Position numbers and translations under genes: made by a program. Source: Sabethes cyaneus (lineage: Eukaryota > Arthropoda > Insecta > Diptera > Culicidae). From it: 64,000 nucleotides of DNA. A model generated the notes under the pieces. The model worked only from the letters and a program-made list of their open reading frames with translations. It ran no database searches and was not told the origin of the DNA. Shown here piece after piece: positions 1-12,609 of this stretch; positions within the stretch are counted from its first letter, which is position 1; each line of letters begins with the position of its first letter. Location: assembly GCF_943734655.1 (NCBI RefSeq), contig NC_071354.1, positions 136,758,642-136,822,641 on the forward strand, in the 5' to 3' direction.

Positions 1-1622
1 TCGGACAACCGCTATAATAAGGTAACATATTGATGGCAAATATATGTAGTAAGGTAGTCAATCTCTTTCGACAAGGCCTTGCTAAAGCAATCAATGCGTT
101 TGTGGCGATTTCTATCACGACATTAAACATATTATATGATCGTGTAGCGAATTTTGTAGTGTCAGGTCCCAGCTAACAGATTCCCTTCGGGCCCGAGGAA
201 GACAACTATCGTATGGTCGCAATCTACCGCTTAGTTTGTCCATAGAAAATCTAAATTGTGGTCCATCGAAACGCAATTTGCGTCATAAGATAGAGAAAAC
301 AATTGTATTTACAAGAAAAACTTACTGGATTTCTAAATATTTAATAATAGTGACTAAAAAAAAGTAAGGCCATTGCAAATAATTTTAAGTTTTTGTCACC
401 CCCCCTTGGAAATTGGCTTGAAAAATCGGGGGGCAAAAAAATAATTTGTAGGATATAAGTTAATTTTTTTTTCATAAAATCAATTGTCTGTGGGTTCTAC
501 TGCCTGAAAAACTCGAAAAATGAGTGTACGAGTTGAGTTAATGCTTCTAGCACGAAAAAGAAATGGAAATTCAAAGAACGGAACGGAAGCAACTGGTACG
601 ATGAACAGCATCTAAACTACTGGAATCTGTACGTGGCAAATAGAAGAAAACAATAACGAGCTTTGAAACCTTGAACCCTCCTTGTCCTCCCGAGCTTTGG
701 AATATGGGTAATTAAACAAGAGATTAAACCATACTAACCCTAGTTAATCGGGTGCAATCGTACCCTCTAACATAGTACATAAGCAGTGTTGAACAAGTTA
801 TAAAAATTTTACATTAAAAAAAGTTGACTCCTTAAAGCTACCGTACACGAGCCTGACCAAATAACTGACCTGACAAAAAAAAAATTCATTGTTTTTTGCT
901 TTGCAAATTAGTGAGATAAGTTCGCACTGTGGGACCTCATCCTGTCGTTCAACTGAACTAAACACATTTTTTTTATTAAGTATAATGAAGAACCTGATTC
1001 AGCAACTGTACCTAATTGACCTTGTTGCGACGTAAATTTCAAGTAACCCCTATTAGGATAAATTCATACAGCCCTGTGATTTATCCGTCATCGATTTGAT
1101 CGTCATCGACTTTTATCGTCATCGAGTTTATATAAGTAGCAAACGGAAGAAGCTTAACCCTTTTGCCAAGTCATGGCTACGGCCATCGTTACGATTATAA
1201 AACGCATCGGCAATGCAATAATTGCTGTAAGTGCTATTATTTAAAGTAGTTCAGAAATCGCATATGTATTAATTACCTTTTAATTATTAATCTATTAGCT
1301 ACATAAAGGTAGTAATCATTATATTATATGGTGCAGTATATCAGTGAATAATTACAATTTCTGCTTAGGTTAGGATTAGCTATTAGAACGGTTATCGTGA
1401 TAAGACAACCGCTCAAAGCTTATCACTAGAGTAAGTTTAGTTGAATCATTCTTTTGTATACAGAATAATTAGTAATTTGTTATATAGTTATAACCGCAAC
1501 AATTTCCTATCGTCGGAAACATGTCATCAAAGTTCATCTTAGTCACAGACTAATTGTGAGTAACACGCATAAACTTCTGTTAACTTCATATTCGCTAATA
1601 AAATTTATTTTAGTTCGAGTCT
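1..1622. other. AT-rich non-coding stretch, no gene recognised
   Basis: No convincing ORF, exon or terminal inverted repeat was found. A short run near 1,086-1,130 repeats the word GTCATCGA about three times. Unseen 3' exons of the minus-strand tamo-like gene could lie here, but I could not identify any. Confidence 0.5.
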
Positions 1623-1835
1623 CGTCGAACCAGAGATGCCAGGTGATTTTTTGAAAAGTCCTCACGAATCAAAGAAAAATGTCTTCATTTGTCTGCTTTC
1701 GGCTTTCCGCCCATTTAAATTGCATGGTGAAGACATGTCTTCACATGTCTTCAAGTGAAGACATTTCACTTTTTTGTAACAAAAATGTCTTCAAAATGAA
1801 GACATGTCTTCACTTCTGGCATCTCTGCGTCGAAC
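1623..1835. mobile_element. hAT-like MITE with perfect 8-bp target duplication
   Basis: The 197-bp element at 1,631-1,827 starts with CAGAGATGCCAG and ends with CTGGCATCTCTG, a perfect 12-bp terminal inverted repeat. It is flanked by identical CGTCGAAC at 1,623-1,630 and 1,828-1,835. An 8-bp duplication with CAG termini fits the hAT superfamily. The interior repeats the palindromic word GAAGACATGTCTTC. The 90-residue ORF crossing it (1,679-1,951) is probably chance. No transposase is present. Confidence 0.85.
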
Positions 1836-1952
1836 CAACGGACTTCGAAAAGTCTAACAGACCTGATCCCGCAACTGTGCCTGATAGACCTGATCACGCA
1901 GCTGTATTAACGACGTTTTATCAGGCTTTCAAAACTCTTAAGAAAACTTAAC

Positions 1953-2180
1953 TTAACCCTCTCTGTCCCAGGGGTGTTTTGGTGGTTTACAGTTTTTGAT
2001 CATGTAAAAAAGCTATTAATTAACAATTCGTCAAACGCAACTATACACCTTGTAAAACAATGTTTTTACTACGTTACAAAATCAAAATATCCATATTTGA
2101 ATGCCTCAAAAATTTTATCGGTCGATTTTAGTATCGGAAGTCATGGAGCACCTGTGCTACCATGGGACAGAGAGGGTTAA
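1953..2180. mobile_element. TTAA-flanked MITE (piggyBac-like)
   Basis: The ends read TTAACCCTCTCTGTCCCA and TGGGACAGAGAGGGTTAA, an 18-bp perfect inverted repeat including the TTAA duplication. TTAA targets with CCC termini are typical of the piggyBac superfamily. The element is 228 bp and non-coding. A diverged relative lies at 30,594-30,781. Confidence 0.8.
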
Positions 2181-2514
2181 GAACAATTATGGATTGGCCA
2201 ATTATCGAAAATGAATTCAGAACATCCACCGCCGAAAGCAAGCTCACTGATAAAGATAGTCTTATTAGACTACACCAAGCAAGACTATGAGAAAACAAAA
2301 TATTAAAATAATAATAATAAAAAATTAATATAAAAACGTAATTATTTCGTGTAAAGAAAGCCGTAGAATGGAATAGGGTTTATCTCATTTAGTTTTTCAA
2401 CAGGTTAATTTTTTTGCTCAGTTACCTTTACCAAACCGACCACACCAAACGGGCACACCAAAAAAATCAATGTGCTTTAAATTAAATGTGATAAAACCTA
2501 TTCGAAAAATATAT

Positions 2515-2953
2515 GTATGCATAACATTGCATTATGGGCAAAAACGAACCAAAAAACATACGCAATTAAGATACGGCCTGCAGGCTGATGAAAAGTAGGT
2601 GATCTTATGTAAAATTTTCCGTAGTATCGCGTGATGCCCACCCCATTCCTGTTTGTTATCGAGAAGTGCCCCATTTTGCTCATTTTCCCGTATTTTTAAC
2701 ATAGTTTTACCTTTTTTCGCCTATACCAAGCAAGATTTTGAGAGAAATGTTCTGAAAAATGTAAAAATATGTAAAAAATAGAGGAAAATGAGCACAATGG
2801 GGCACTTCTCGATGACAAACAGGAAAGGGATGGGCACCAGGCGATTCCCCGGAAAATTTTACATACGATCACCTACTTTTTATCAGCCTGTAAGCCGTAT
2901 TTTAATTGCGTCTGTTTTTTGGTTCGTTTTTGCCCGTAGTGCATTATATGCAC
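2515..2953. repeat. Long imperfect hairpin
   Basis: Arms at 2,515-2,710 and 2,761-2,953 are reverse complements with scattered mismatches around a loop of about 50 bp. Both arms contain the same phrase around GGGGCACTTCTCGATGACAA. This is either a foldback MITE or two opposed copies of one repeat. ORFs in both strands here mirror each other because of the symmetry. Confidence 0.75.
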
Positions 2954-3177
2954 AATCGAAGCTAACACTTTTAATCTCGAAACGTCGGAAAGAATTTAAA
3001 AAACTGTTCAGATTTTCACAACCGACTGAAAAGCCAAACAAAAAGCAAGATTTAAAATAGTTGAAGACAGGAAATTTGAATACCTTTTCGATTGGATATA
3101 GGTTATTACAAACATCGCTAAAAAAATTTCTCGGAGAATATGAAACGATTTGAGAAATCTTAGAAGTAAATGGGTGG

Positions 3178-3330
3178 ACCTTATCACAGAGCTTTCTATG
3201 AAGATTTACTATGCATGGATCACCATTTCGACAAGTTTTGCCAGTGGTGTTTTTGAGGAAAACAGTTTTCAGTGCACAGTCGTCCGGCATTCTCGCGACG
3301 TGACCGGCCCATCGTAGCAGTGCATGTTGT
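3178..3330 (-). pseudogene. LINE reverse-transcriptase tail fragment
   Basis: On the minus strand the translation around 3,318-3,240 reads like the carboxyl tail of many insect LINE ORF2 proteins: a GH-V-RMPDDC phrase, followed by a K-VF-NP/T-G stretch. A similar tail is in the LINE remnant at 21.8 kb. Only about 150 bp can be supported, and the frame breaks on both sides. Confidence 0.5.
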
Positions 3331-5608
3331 GTTGGGAGATTGATGATTTATTTGCTGGTGCGCGGAATAAGGCGTCCAAATTAGCTGCACGAAATTAGGG
3401 CACTTGCACATCACGATATAGTTAAATAAGCAAAATCGGTGCCCTAAGTGCAGGACAGGTCTGAACTCAAAAGTTTGCTAAATTATTGCGTATGGAGTAT
3501 CTATCACACAGATTTTGCTAACATGCTGAAGTGCTGACATGTAAGTACACTACAGCCAGTTTTTAAGAAAAAGAGTAAAGAAGTGCCACGCTTGCTAAGA
3601 GATATCAAAAAGATACTCAAATGTATGTTGGCCGCCACGTAGGAAATACATTTTGAATTTGTTTAAAATTAAGTAGCTATTTGAGTTCTTATCGCATACC
3701 GACCGGTTTCGTGCAACTAGCCCATCGACGGGGTAATGCCCAAAAAAGTGAAGTAAAAGCTCTCATCGCATAGCATAAATAAATAGCGCACTATTTCTGA
3801 ATAATGATAGAACTTAGGATTGAACCAGTGGTCACTAACTTTTCGGATTTCAAAAGTAGTTTTTTCATTTTCATTTTTTTGCGCATAAGAGGGTCTAGGA
3901 GACCAAGTCGCCAGTAAGAAATATATATAGCTTCCATGCTGCGCTAACGTAGAGGGAAAGGTTTGGCATTTCGAGTGCTAAGCTTCATGGAACACCAACG
4001 TTGGAGGTTTGGCATCTCAGAATAATAATCTTGCTGATCAAGCGAATCCTAGATGATGCAAATGCCGCATAGGTCTGTAATCAGAATGCTGTTGGGGACG
4101 CTACCCTACCTTGTACCTACAACATACCTGCTATAAAGGGTACCTGGAGTAATCTTCGTTACCAACCTCAGTTTACACGTCCTATTTTGTATTTTGTATC
4201 TGTTCCGTTTAAACTTCCATCCCTTCTGTCATTGATGTCTTAGTTCTAGTGCAGTTGAGCGTGCCGCTTTGATGCCCTCGGTATCGGTTACAGGTTAAGC
4301 AGATTTTGTAATAAGATCGATGCCATTGTATTGCTTCTTCGAAACATGTTCGTTTTGGTATATTAGAGGATCTAAAAAAGACAAAAAAAAACTTTGGCGG
4401 CTGCCCAGGGTAACTAAATATGTGCAACTCGGATAGGTCAGATCAAAGGTAACATCTATGTGATGAATCTCTAAAAGACCTGAATCAAAAAAAATTTAAA
4501 AATCAGGATTAGTAACCCGAAGTCACAGACGTTTCACTATGTTCAACGTTCTGGCATAATTGATTCAAAGACTTTTGGTGTATTTTGGTATTCACTACCT
4601 CCGGGAATCGTAAATGTGATTAGTTCCGTTCTCATCCCTAGTTTAAGTGGAACAAGAAAGAAACCAAAAAAGAAAAGAAATTGGTATCAAGTGAAGTGAA
4701 AATCATTTCACTATGGCCGTGACTCCCACTATATATACCTGCATCACATTTGGCATCACTAGTGTGCATCTTTCATCTATGTAAAGATACAGACCAGCCC
4801 TGGGGCCTGGTTGCAGTTAAGCAATCCATATCCAATGCTAAAAACACGGTTTCATTAACATTTTGCATTGAGTTAAATGATTAGATACTCATTTTTATTA
4901 TTAGTTATAGCATTTTCTGAAAAATAGACATGTTCATGACTGCTTTTGTTCGGGTCGATTCAAATGATAGGCTATTCGATTAAACTAAGAAAACTCAGTT
5001 GAATAAACGCAAAAAATACCTTTTCGCCGGGCTTGTTGATTCTTGTGGTGCTTTTCCTTAATCAGTGCTGCCATTTGTTGTACAGATAGCAAAACGTCCA
5101 CTGCGAAGATTGAATTATAAATTTAAGTTAATTTTTAACTCAAAATTTGAGGAAAACTTATGAAAACTTTTTAAAATGTTATATTATTCTCAAATTGATA
5201 GACCGTCCCTTTAGTGCAACTAGAGATGCCCGCTAATCGTTCGATTAATTCAACTTTTCTAATAGCAAAAGGAATATTCGGATTTCTTTTAATAGAATAC
5301 TACTACTTTGCACGCATAGTTGGCTAGTCGATTAGTAAAGGCAATATTCAACTATTAATCTGTAATCGAATAATTGAAAGTTGCTACTTGGTATCTAGAA
5401 TTCATTACCAGTTCAAAAATTGTACGATTAGCATTCGATCCGACCAGTCGTTTTCACGATTATTTCCGGATATCACATGTACTAATTCAGTTCCGCAATT
5501 TGAAATAATTTTGTTTTTTTGCTATTTATAAACACTAACTTTAGATATTCTTATGGGCTGTGAAAGGCTTGAATATCAGTCTTATTATTTCATCTCCAAA
5601 AAAACTAC
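3331..5608. other. Non-coding stretch without recognised genes
   Basis: No spliceable exon series or conserved domain was seen. A 72-codon minus-strand ORF at 4,209-4,427 has no recognisable motif. The stretch is presumably intergenic or part of an intron of the minus-strand tamo-like gene, whose later exons are missing. Confidence 0.4.
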
Positions 5609-6979
5609 TACCGTGGACGCACCATACTTGACGCGGGTCCAAAGTTGACGCACTTTTCAGAAATTTTCTATAATAACTTATCTTGACTATTGATATTTCG
5701 CAAAAGTGTACCTTTGACACTTTGTTTACACTTATGAAACGCATTCATGCCATAAAAAGCTTTTGATTGGTCATTTATAATTGTAAATAAAAAATAAACA
5801 GAAAGGGTGTTTGTCAAATGCGCCATTTTTTTCCTACCTTAGCACAAACGCTAAAGAAACACTCAACTATGTTTTATATTTTTTAACGCGTAAAAGTGCT
5901 TTTTTGTTCTAATATCTTCGAAAACTATTAAAACTTAAGTATTATTAATATATTGTAAACATTATTCGAACTGTAAAAGCTTTTTAGCTTATTTCTGGAC
6001 AAAAATGTTTTGCGTCAAATTAGGCTCTTAGTGTTCCTTATTATTTACAGAGTAAGATATAAAAAGTATGTCATCTATTCCGACACTAAATATCTCGTAA
6101 GTCACCAAGAAAGATATTTGTTCAACAGTTTACCGTCCCATTAGGTGTTACAGAGGCCATAGTTCGTCGGAAAAAGCTGCAGAAAACACTTTCCCAGGGC
6201 AAACATATGGTTTTAGCGTTGGAGAGGAGGTCCTATAAACTGTAAATGACTTGTTTTGCTTATGCGTAAAATCAAGTTCCCCAAACGGGTAGGGCAATCA
6301 AAAATATTGGTTTAGGTTAAATTAGGACACTTTTTTCGTTTGTCTGACCGATCCAACCCCGCAGTTACTGCAGTTTCCGGTAAGTGGCTAATTTAGTTTT
6401 TCCTGCGACACCCTGAATCTTGATACTTTCCTAGCTGTCATTCAAAACAATGTATAACTGTTTTAGGAAAGTCATTTCCAGAATTTTCATTGTTAAACAC
6501 AAATTATGCCAGATTTTTGAATAGCCTGGTTGTGTTTGCAATATAAACATATCGGCTGAGGGCTGTCCCAATTCTCCCAACGTTTTCGCAAAAACTGGGG
6601 TGAAATATATCCACACAAATAACGAAAACCTTGTGTAACTATTTAAAATAATGCGCAGTTATCTAAAATACAAAATACATCGTCGTTTTTGTTAAATTAT
6701 ACTAATTTTTCAAGTGCGTCAAATAAGGAACATTTCGCGTCAAATAAGGCACGTTGCAAAATTCATGCGTCAATTTAGGAACCCCGAGCGTCTCACAAAA
6801 ACTTGACAAAATATAAAGAATTCAATGCATATTTACTGTTTGTTTATTTTTTACATATTCTTTGCTAGTCTAACTATTACTGTGCAAAACCTTGACTTTA
6901 TTGGCCAAACCGTCATTTTGTAATTAATGTTTAAAATTGAAAATTTCTTAACCGCGTCAAATTTGGTGCTTGCACGGTA
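5609..6979. mobile_element. TA-flanked DNA transposon, non-autonomous, with internally repeated TIR motif
   Basis: The left end reads TACCGTGGACGCACCATACT and the right end, reverse-complemented, TACCGTGCAAGCACCAAATT. Both continue into TTGACGCG or close to it and are flanked by TA. The terminal word GCGTCAAAT-AGG recurs inside at about 6,012, 6,716, 6,737, 6,767 and 6,954, and in inverted form near 5,630 and 5,645. No transposase ORF is seen in the 1.37 kb. It sits 52 bp downstream of an exon of the tamo-like gene. Confidence 0.7.
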
Positions 6980-7030
6980 GTCGTTGCACAAAAGGGATGA
7001 GCTGTATGTACTTAAATATAATTTTCTTAC

Positions 7031-10000
7031 TTGTGTTGCATTCCCGAAAACTGTAAATGTCGCACCAATTGACGGGTAGTGACATTTCGGTCAACTCGCG
7101 GTAGATTTCCTTCATGATCTGTGTGATAATGAAAAAAGTAATGAAACGAATAACAAAATTAGAAGTTTTTTTACCTGGCATTCGACATTTGCTGTTATAG
7201 CGTCTCTTGACACATTCGTAACTCTATCGGGACAAATAGGACCTTCAAGAATTAATGTTTGATTTGGCATAATCCGATAACCCATTTCTTCAAACAATCT
7301 TTCAGCATTGATAAGATTAGCAGCTATTTCATGCTGATAAAACCCAGAGTACATCTGTAAAACAAAAAAGGGTGCTGTAATCGATTATTTGCTCTATCAT
7401 TTCAGATTGTGATTACCTTAATTGTCTTGTACTCCTTTCGCCACGGTTTCGTGAACAAATTGTTAGCATACTGACTTATTGCTTCAAATCCAATGGATGC
7501 TTTGTATGCGGAAAAATCTTCCAATTTTGCGATAGAACTGCAGATATCAATTAGAATAACTCAATAAAACTCGAAATTATGAGTTTCATGCTTACCTTTT
7601 CAGCACATGAACAGTTGATGGAAGAAGGAACTTTCGATCGTGCGGCATGTTGCATAAAAATTGGAAAATTAGTTCTGTAATAGACAAAATAGACCCATCA
7701 TTATTCAATATGTTTTAATCATGTAGAATTCATTTTCAAGCTGTTCAAGCAAGTAGAGGATGAAGAAGTTATCACCTTAAAACTTTTTTTTTGAAATTAT
7801 ACTTTCATTATTCAAATAATAATCCTTTACGGTATTATTATACTCCTTCACGGCAGGCTTGATTTGCTCATTCTGCTTAAACTCTAAACTTTGCTTCTGA
7901 GGCGTGCTACCGCAAATGAGCAAACTTTGTAACACTTTGCATGGGACATGCAATAGCTCTACAATTATTTATTAGTGCTGAATAAAGCATTGTTGCATGT
8001 ATCTTTTTGCATTATGATAAATTTGAGGGAGGGTCCGAATATCAGGAGCATCACATGAGTGGAAGACTGGAGGATGGAGTGAGGAGTCAACCGGAATCAC
8101 TAGGAGGAAACTCTTGAAAGTCTAAAACAATATTTATGTTGCACTCTTCGGACAAACAATCCATCACTTGGGTTAAAACTGGTGCAGCGAAATTGATTAC
8201 ATTAGAAGGATCCTAATGCTGGAAGGAGACCTTTATAATCCCGGAATGCGCACAAGTGTTTATGATTGTGGGTCCAGCCAACACCTTTTCTGCAACAACT
8301 TAAGTGTGAAATTCATTTGACAATCAAATTTGGATATACGGGATATACTGGTATACGTTGTAGCATATGTGAGCAGTTACATCATTATTAGTATCTGCAT
8401 ACTAAGAAGTTGATGACCACTGCAGCACTATGGTCCAGAAAGCCAAATTAGGTGGAATAAATTGTTTACTCAATTGTTAATTGTTGATTTTAGACTTTTT
8501 ACGTGTTGGCAACATAACCTTAATTTAGGATGCTGTTTTAGGGTGACCCTTAAATTAACCAAGATCCAAAAATGATCTTCAAAACGAAACAAGATAGAGG
8601 GATTTTCACTTCAGCAATTTCATAGCTTGAAGTTTTTTGAGCAATATTGCAGAAGACAAAATCCCTCCCATGGGTAGGTGGTTTGTCGCGCACTTCGGCA
8701 TTCTCCTAAAACTTAGTTCCGCATGTAGAATGTAATATAGTTTAAGTTAGATATATGTGTAGTATGTAGTATTGCATAATTTACCTTTAGGTGTAGTATG
8801 TGTTTCGTAAAGCGAAATGGAGCGGAATTGAACGGATTTGATTTTAAATCAAATCCGTTTAGGTCGAAGCACCGGGAAGGCTTACTCAGTTCCCTAGATG
8901 AAAAGCTGGTATGCACCGAAATTTCTCTAGAAAATTGAAACCAAATCCTACCCACCATTCATGAGATTTTGACTTACTCATGAAAATTTAAACTTAGCTA
9001 GTTAGAACGAACGAGTGTTCAAAAATGATGTGATGTCTTTATTTGCGTAATCGAGACATTTTCTATGGGATTGCCATAGAATTTGTGGCTGTTATGCGAT
9101 TATGGACAGCACAGCACTGAGAAATATACACACATGTGCATGTATACATGTGTATATACATCTGCTCTATTTTTCGGTAGTTCAAGTAGTTTTTCGATAG
9201 TTCTGAGCGATAATATTGCTCTTGAATAATATTCCACACAAAATATTCGAAAATTAACGCCAACAGCTATTTGGAACGATAGCAGTTGTACAAGTTGTTT
9301 TATTTCTGAAAGGCGGAATTAAAAAAAAGAGGTTCAAAAACGTAAAAAAGGCTTTGTGTCGATTTATAGGGATTACCGAGAAGAAGACAGATTTAAAAGT
9401 TTTTGGGGGACAACGTGAGAGTAACTGACAAAAGGAGTAGACATATACAAATGAAAAACGGTTTTGTTTGCATTTATGAAAGTTTTCATAACAAAAACAG
9501 ATGTACAAGTGACTGATTGATATCGGACAATCAGTTAGTTCCTTATATTGTCCTTCCCCCGTAATTATGACTCTCTCAACTGGGGATGTGAAACCCCTTC
9601 CTCTTATCTCTCAACCACTTGTATACCGTATATTGGTCAAAATGCAAGGTAATTGTAGCCACTTTCACTTATTTGAATCTCCCCCTCTTTTTAGCGAACC
9701 ACCATCCTTTTGCAAACTCCCTGTGCTGATTTACTTAGGTCAAGAAACATGTATGCCAGGTTTGTGACAGAACAATCATGACTTTCAGGAGTTACGGAGC
9801 AACACATTCACTTTTTTCTAGTAAAATATGTTGAAACACCGCATATTCAAATCTGAGCTATTGCATCTATCCAAGATACTAACATTTGAAAACGGCCACG
9901 GGTTATTGAACCTCAAAAGTCATCTGAAGAAGTGTTTTGCGAGAAATGCAAAATAAAAAACTTACCCTAACTTAATTCCAGAAAAATGCCCTAATTTGGA

Positions 10001-12609
10001 AACGGCTTAAGATAGAGGGATTTTGTCTTCTGCAATATTGCTTAAAAGACTTCAAGCTATAAAATTGCTGAAGTGAATATCCCTCTATCTTGTTTCGTTT
10101 TGAAGATAATTTTTGGAGCTTGGTTAATTTAAGGGTCACCCTAAAACAGCTCTTATCAAAAAGAAGCGGCATCCTAAATTAAGACTATGTTGCTAACACG
10201 TGAAAAGTCTAAAATCAACGACTACTGAGTAAACAATTTATTCCACCTAATTTGGCTTTCTGGACCACAGTGGCACTGTAAGCTGGTAGCTGCGTGAGAA
10301 CGCCAATGTACAATTCTCAGAACAAAACGCACAAAGTTTTGTTGTATCAATCGATTCTTGCGTTCCAGGTGTTCTGAAATCACTAAATAATAGAACTGGC
10401 TTCGAGTATGAAATAACGTACAGCGGTCTAAGGTATCACAGGTTCCAGAAACTCATAAGCTGTCCATTCACTATAAATTTGTGAAATTTGTAGTGTGCGT
10501 GTCTAGTGGTGCCTAAGGTAACTCCCAGGTCTGACCTTTTTATCCGGTCAAAGGAGAAAACGCAACATTTTTGGATGCTAACAGTCAAAAAGTCTGTGAA
10601 ACATCAACTGTAAAATTCGTGAACCGCATTGTGACGTATACAGGAAAAGACTTGTAGATCGGCTATTTAACCGCCACCAAATTTGTATAAAATGTTTTTG
10701 TTAAAAAAAGTTGGCCTAATCAAAAAATAAACTAGTTTTCTAGAAATCCAATTTTAGCCCTTAAATGCGCAATTTTACTTTAAAACAACGTAGTGAAAAA
10801 CATCCCCAAAGTGAATTATGTTTATCGCCTTTAGATAAGTAATTTTTTTTTTAATAAATTTTTTCAGCGTGCGCATTGAAGGGTTAAATCTTGGCACATG
10901 GTGTCAATTATGTGGACCTTTTACATTCTTTTTCTGCCAACTAGTTTAATTAACTTAATAAGCAAGAATCGATAAGTAGGTAAATCCAGTGAATTGATAA
11001 GGCTTTAGATACACTATTCCTATTATGCATATGTTTATTGAATTTTTTTATTATAATGAACTACATTTATTTTTATTTAATACTAGCTGACCCGACAAAC
11101 TTCGTATTGTCAAAAATTAAACTGTGTTGTACATAAATCGTGAATCTTAGGTGACCTTTGTCTCAATCTTGAGTTTTGCAAGTTTCTGGGGAGTTCATGG
11201 GCGTTTTAATATACAAATTTTCCTCACAGTAAAGTAGAGAACAACTCCCCCCATTGCTTAGCCTGATAAAATAAAGCGGATAGCATTTAAATATTCGCCA
11301 TCATTACAAACCTACAAACCATTTCGACGAATACCATTTTGCGGAATACAAATTCTCGGTTGACCATAACGCGGAATATAGAGTTTCGCAGAATACCATT
11401 TCGCGAAAAGTCTTTCGCGGGAAGTACCATTTCACGGAAAATCTTTTCGTAGAAAGTACCATTTCGCAGGGGTGACCCAACTGAAGGAAAGTAATAGAGG
11501 TCAGTAGATCTAGGAAAGTAAATAAACTTAGATAGAGGTAATCTCTACGAGGGACTGCCCCAAGCAGTGGTGTTATTGATTAATGTTTTATGAAAGAGTC
11601 TAAAACTTCTCGAATTCGATTAGTTTTTGAGTTACTCAAAAATTTATTGGTTTTGTTTATATGAGAGTACTTATCCCCCTACCACAGGGGTGAGGGGTCT
11701 CAAAGCATCATTAAAAAATTCCTGCCTCCAAAACCCCCCACATGCCAAATTTGGCTCCATTTGCTTGATTACTTCTCGAGTTATGAGGAAATTTGTATTT
11801 CATTTGCATGGGAGCTCCCCTGCTAAAAAGGAAGAGGGGTCTCAATTCACCATAGAAAAAAATGCTAAATATGGTTCCATTTGATTAATTAGTTTTCGTG
11901 TTATTAGGAAATTTGTATTTTATTTGTATAGGAGCCCCCCTCCTAAACTGGCGAGGGGTCTCAATTCACCATAGAAAAAATTCTTATCTCCAAAAACACC
12001 CACATGTAAAATTTTGTTCCATTTGCTCGATTAGTTCTCGAGTTGTGCAGAAATTTGTGTTTCATTTGTATAGGAGCCCCCCCTCTTAGTGGGGGAAGGG
12101 TTCTCTAACCATCATAAGAACCTTCCCTGGTCCCAAAAACCACTATATGCAAATTTTCACGTCGATCGGTTCAGTAGTTTTCGATTCTATAAGGAACATA
12201 CGGGCAGACAGACAGAAATCTATTTTTATAAGTATAGATTTGTATGGGAGCCCCCCCCCCCCCCCCCCTCTTAGTGGGGAGAAGGATCTCTAACCACCAT
12301 AAGAACCTTCCCTGGCACCAAAAAACCCTACATGCAAATTTTCACGCCGATCGGTTCAGTAGTTTTCGATTCTATAAGGAACATAGGGACAGACAGACAG
12401 AAATCCATTTTTATAGGTATAGATTGATGATTGAGATGACTAAAATGAATAGAGCGTTTCATGTAATATCTAATCTAATACATACCTTCCAATTGTTTCC
12501 GCAGATCGATCTTATTTAATGATTCATCTGCATCCAGGAACTTCCAATGTACGTTCATTATATCGGTCCACAGCGTGTTAATAATGTTGTGATCGTAAAC
12601 AGATGCCAT
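7031..12609 (-). CDS. tamo: tamozhennic-like (PUB-domain/SPATA2-family) protein, 5' five exons only
   Basis: Five minus-strand exons join with consistent GT-AG sites and phase: 12,609-12,486 (start ATG), 7,674-7,596, 7,537-7,417, 7,354-7,175 and 7,118-7,031. Together they encode 197 residues and end in a split codon. Exon 1 begins MASVYDHN. Exon 4 holds the stretch from YSGFYQHEIAANL to CPDRVTNVSRDAI, which I recall as typical of the N-terminal half of Drosophila Tamozhennic and vertebrate SPATA2. Tamozhennic is reported to control nuclear import of Dorsal, and SPATA2 uses its PUB domain to link CYLD to HOIP; whether this copy does either is inference. Intron 1 is 4.8 kb and full of repeats, while the next three introns are short. 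No downstream exon was found between 1 and 7,030, so the remainder lies beyond the left edge or is lost. The gene model is well supported; the family name is recalled, not searched. Confidence 0.65.
8425..10273. repeat. Inverted repeat pair of about 260 bp flanking 1.3 kb
   Basis: The segment 8,425-8,680 is the reverse complement, with mismatches and small indels, of 10,005-10,273. Both contain the phrase AAGATAGAGGGATTTT. The right arm has an inner hairpin, AGATAGAGGGAT against ATCCCTCTATCT. It could be one element with long terminal repeats or two opposed copies of a MITE. The 1.3 kb between the arms has no transposase. The whole lies in intron 1 of the tamo-like gene. Confidence 0.65.
11087..12427 (+). 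mobile_element. CTAGCTGAC-type repetitive element with internal minisatellite, copy 1
   Basis: The element begins CTAGCTGACCCGACAAACTT and ends with a (GACA)n run followed by TTATAGGTATAGATT. Inside are several diverged units of a repeat that carries TTTGTATGGGAGCCCCCC, a CTCGAGTTATGAGG phrase and a GCCAAATTTGG phrase. The segment near 11,320-11,470 repeats a word like ACCATTTCGCGGAA. The same family recurs at 41.4, 60.7 and 62.98 kb in the opposite orientation, with an end fragment at 22.9 kb. No protein is encoded. I cannot assign the superfamily. Confidence 0.75.

Noticed and set aside
1679..1951. 90-codon ORF
   Set aside because: It spans a MITE and its right flank; most of it is element sequence.
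4209..4427. Candidate exon on the minus strand (72 codons)
   Set aside because: Considered as a later exon of the tamo-like gene, but splice sites and phase could not be supported.
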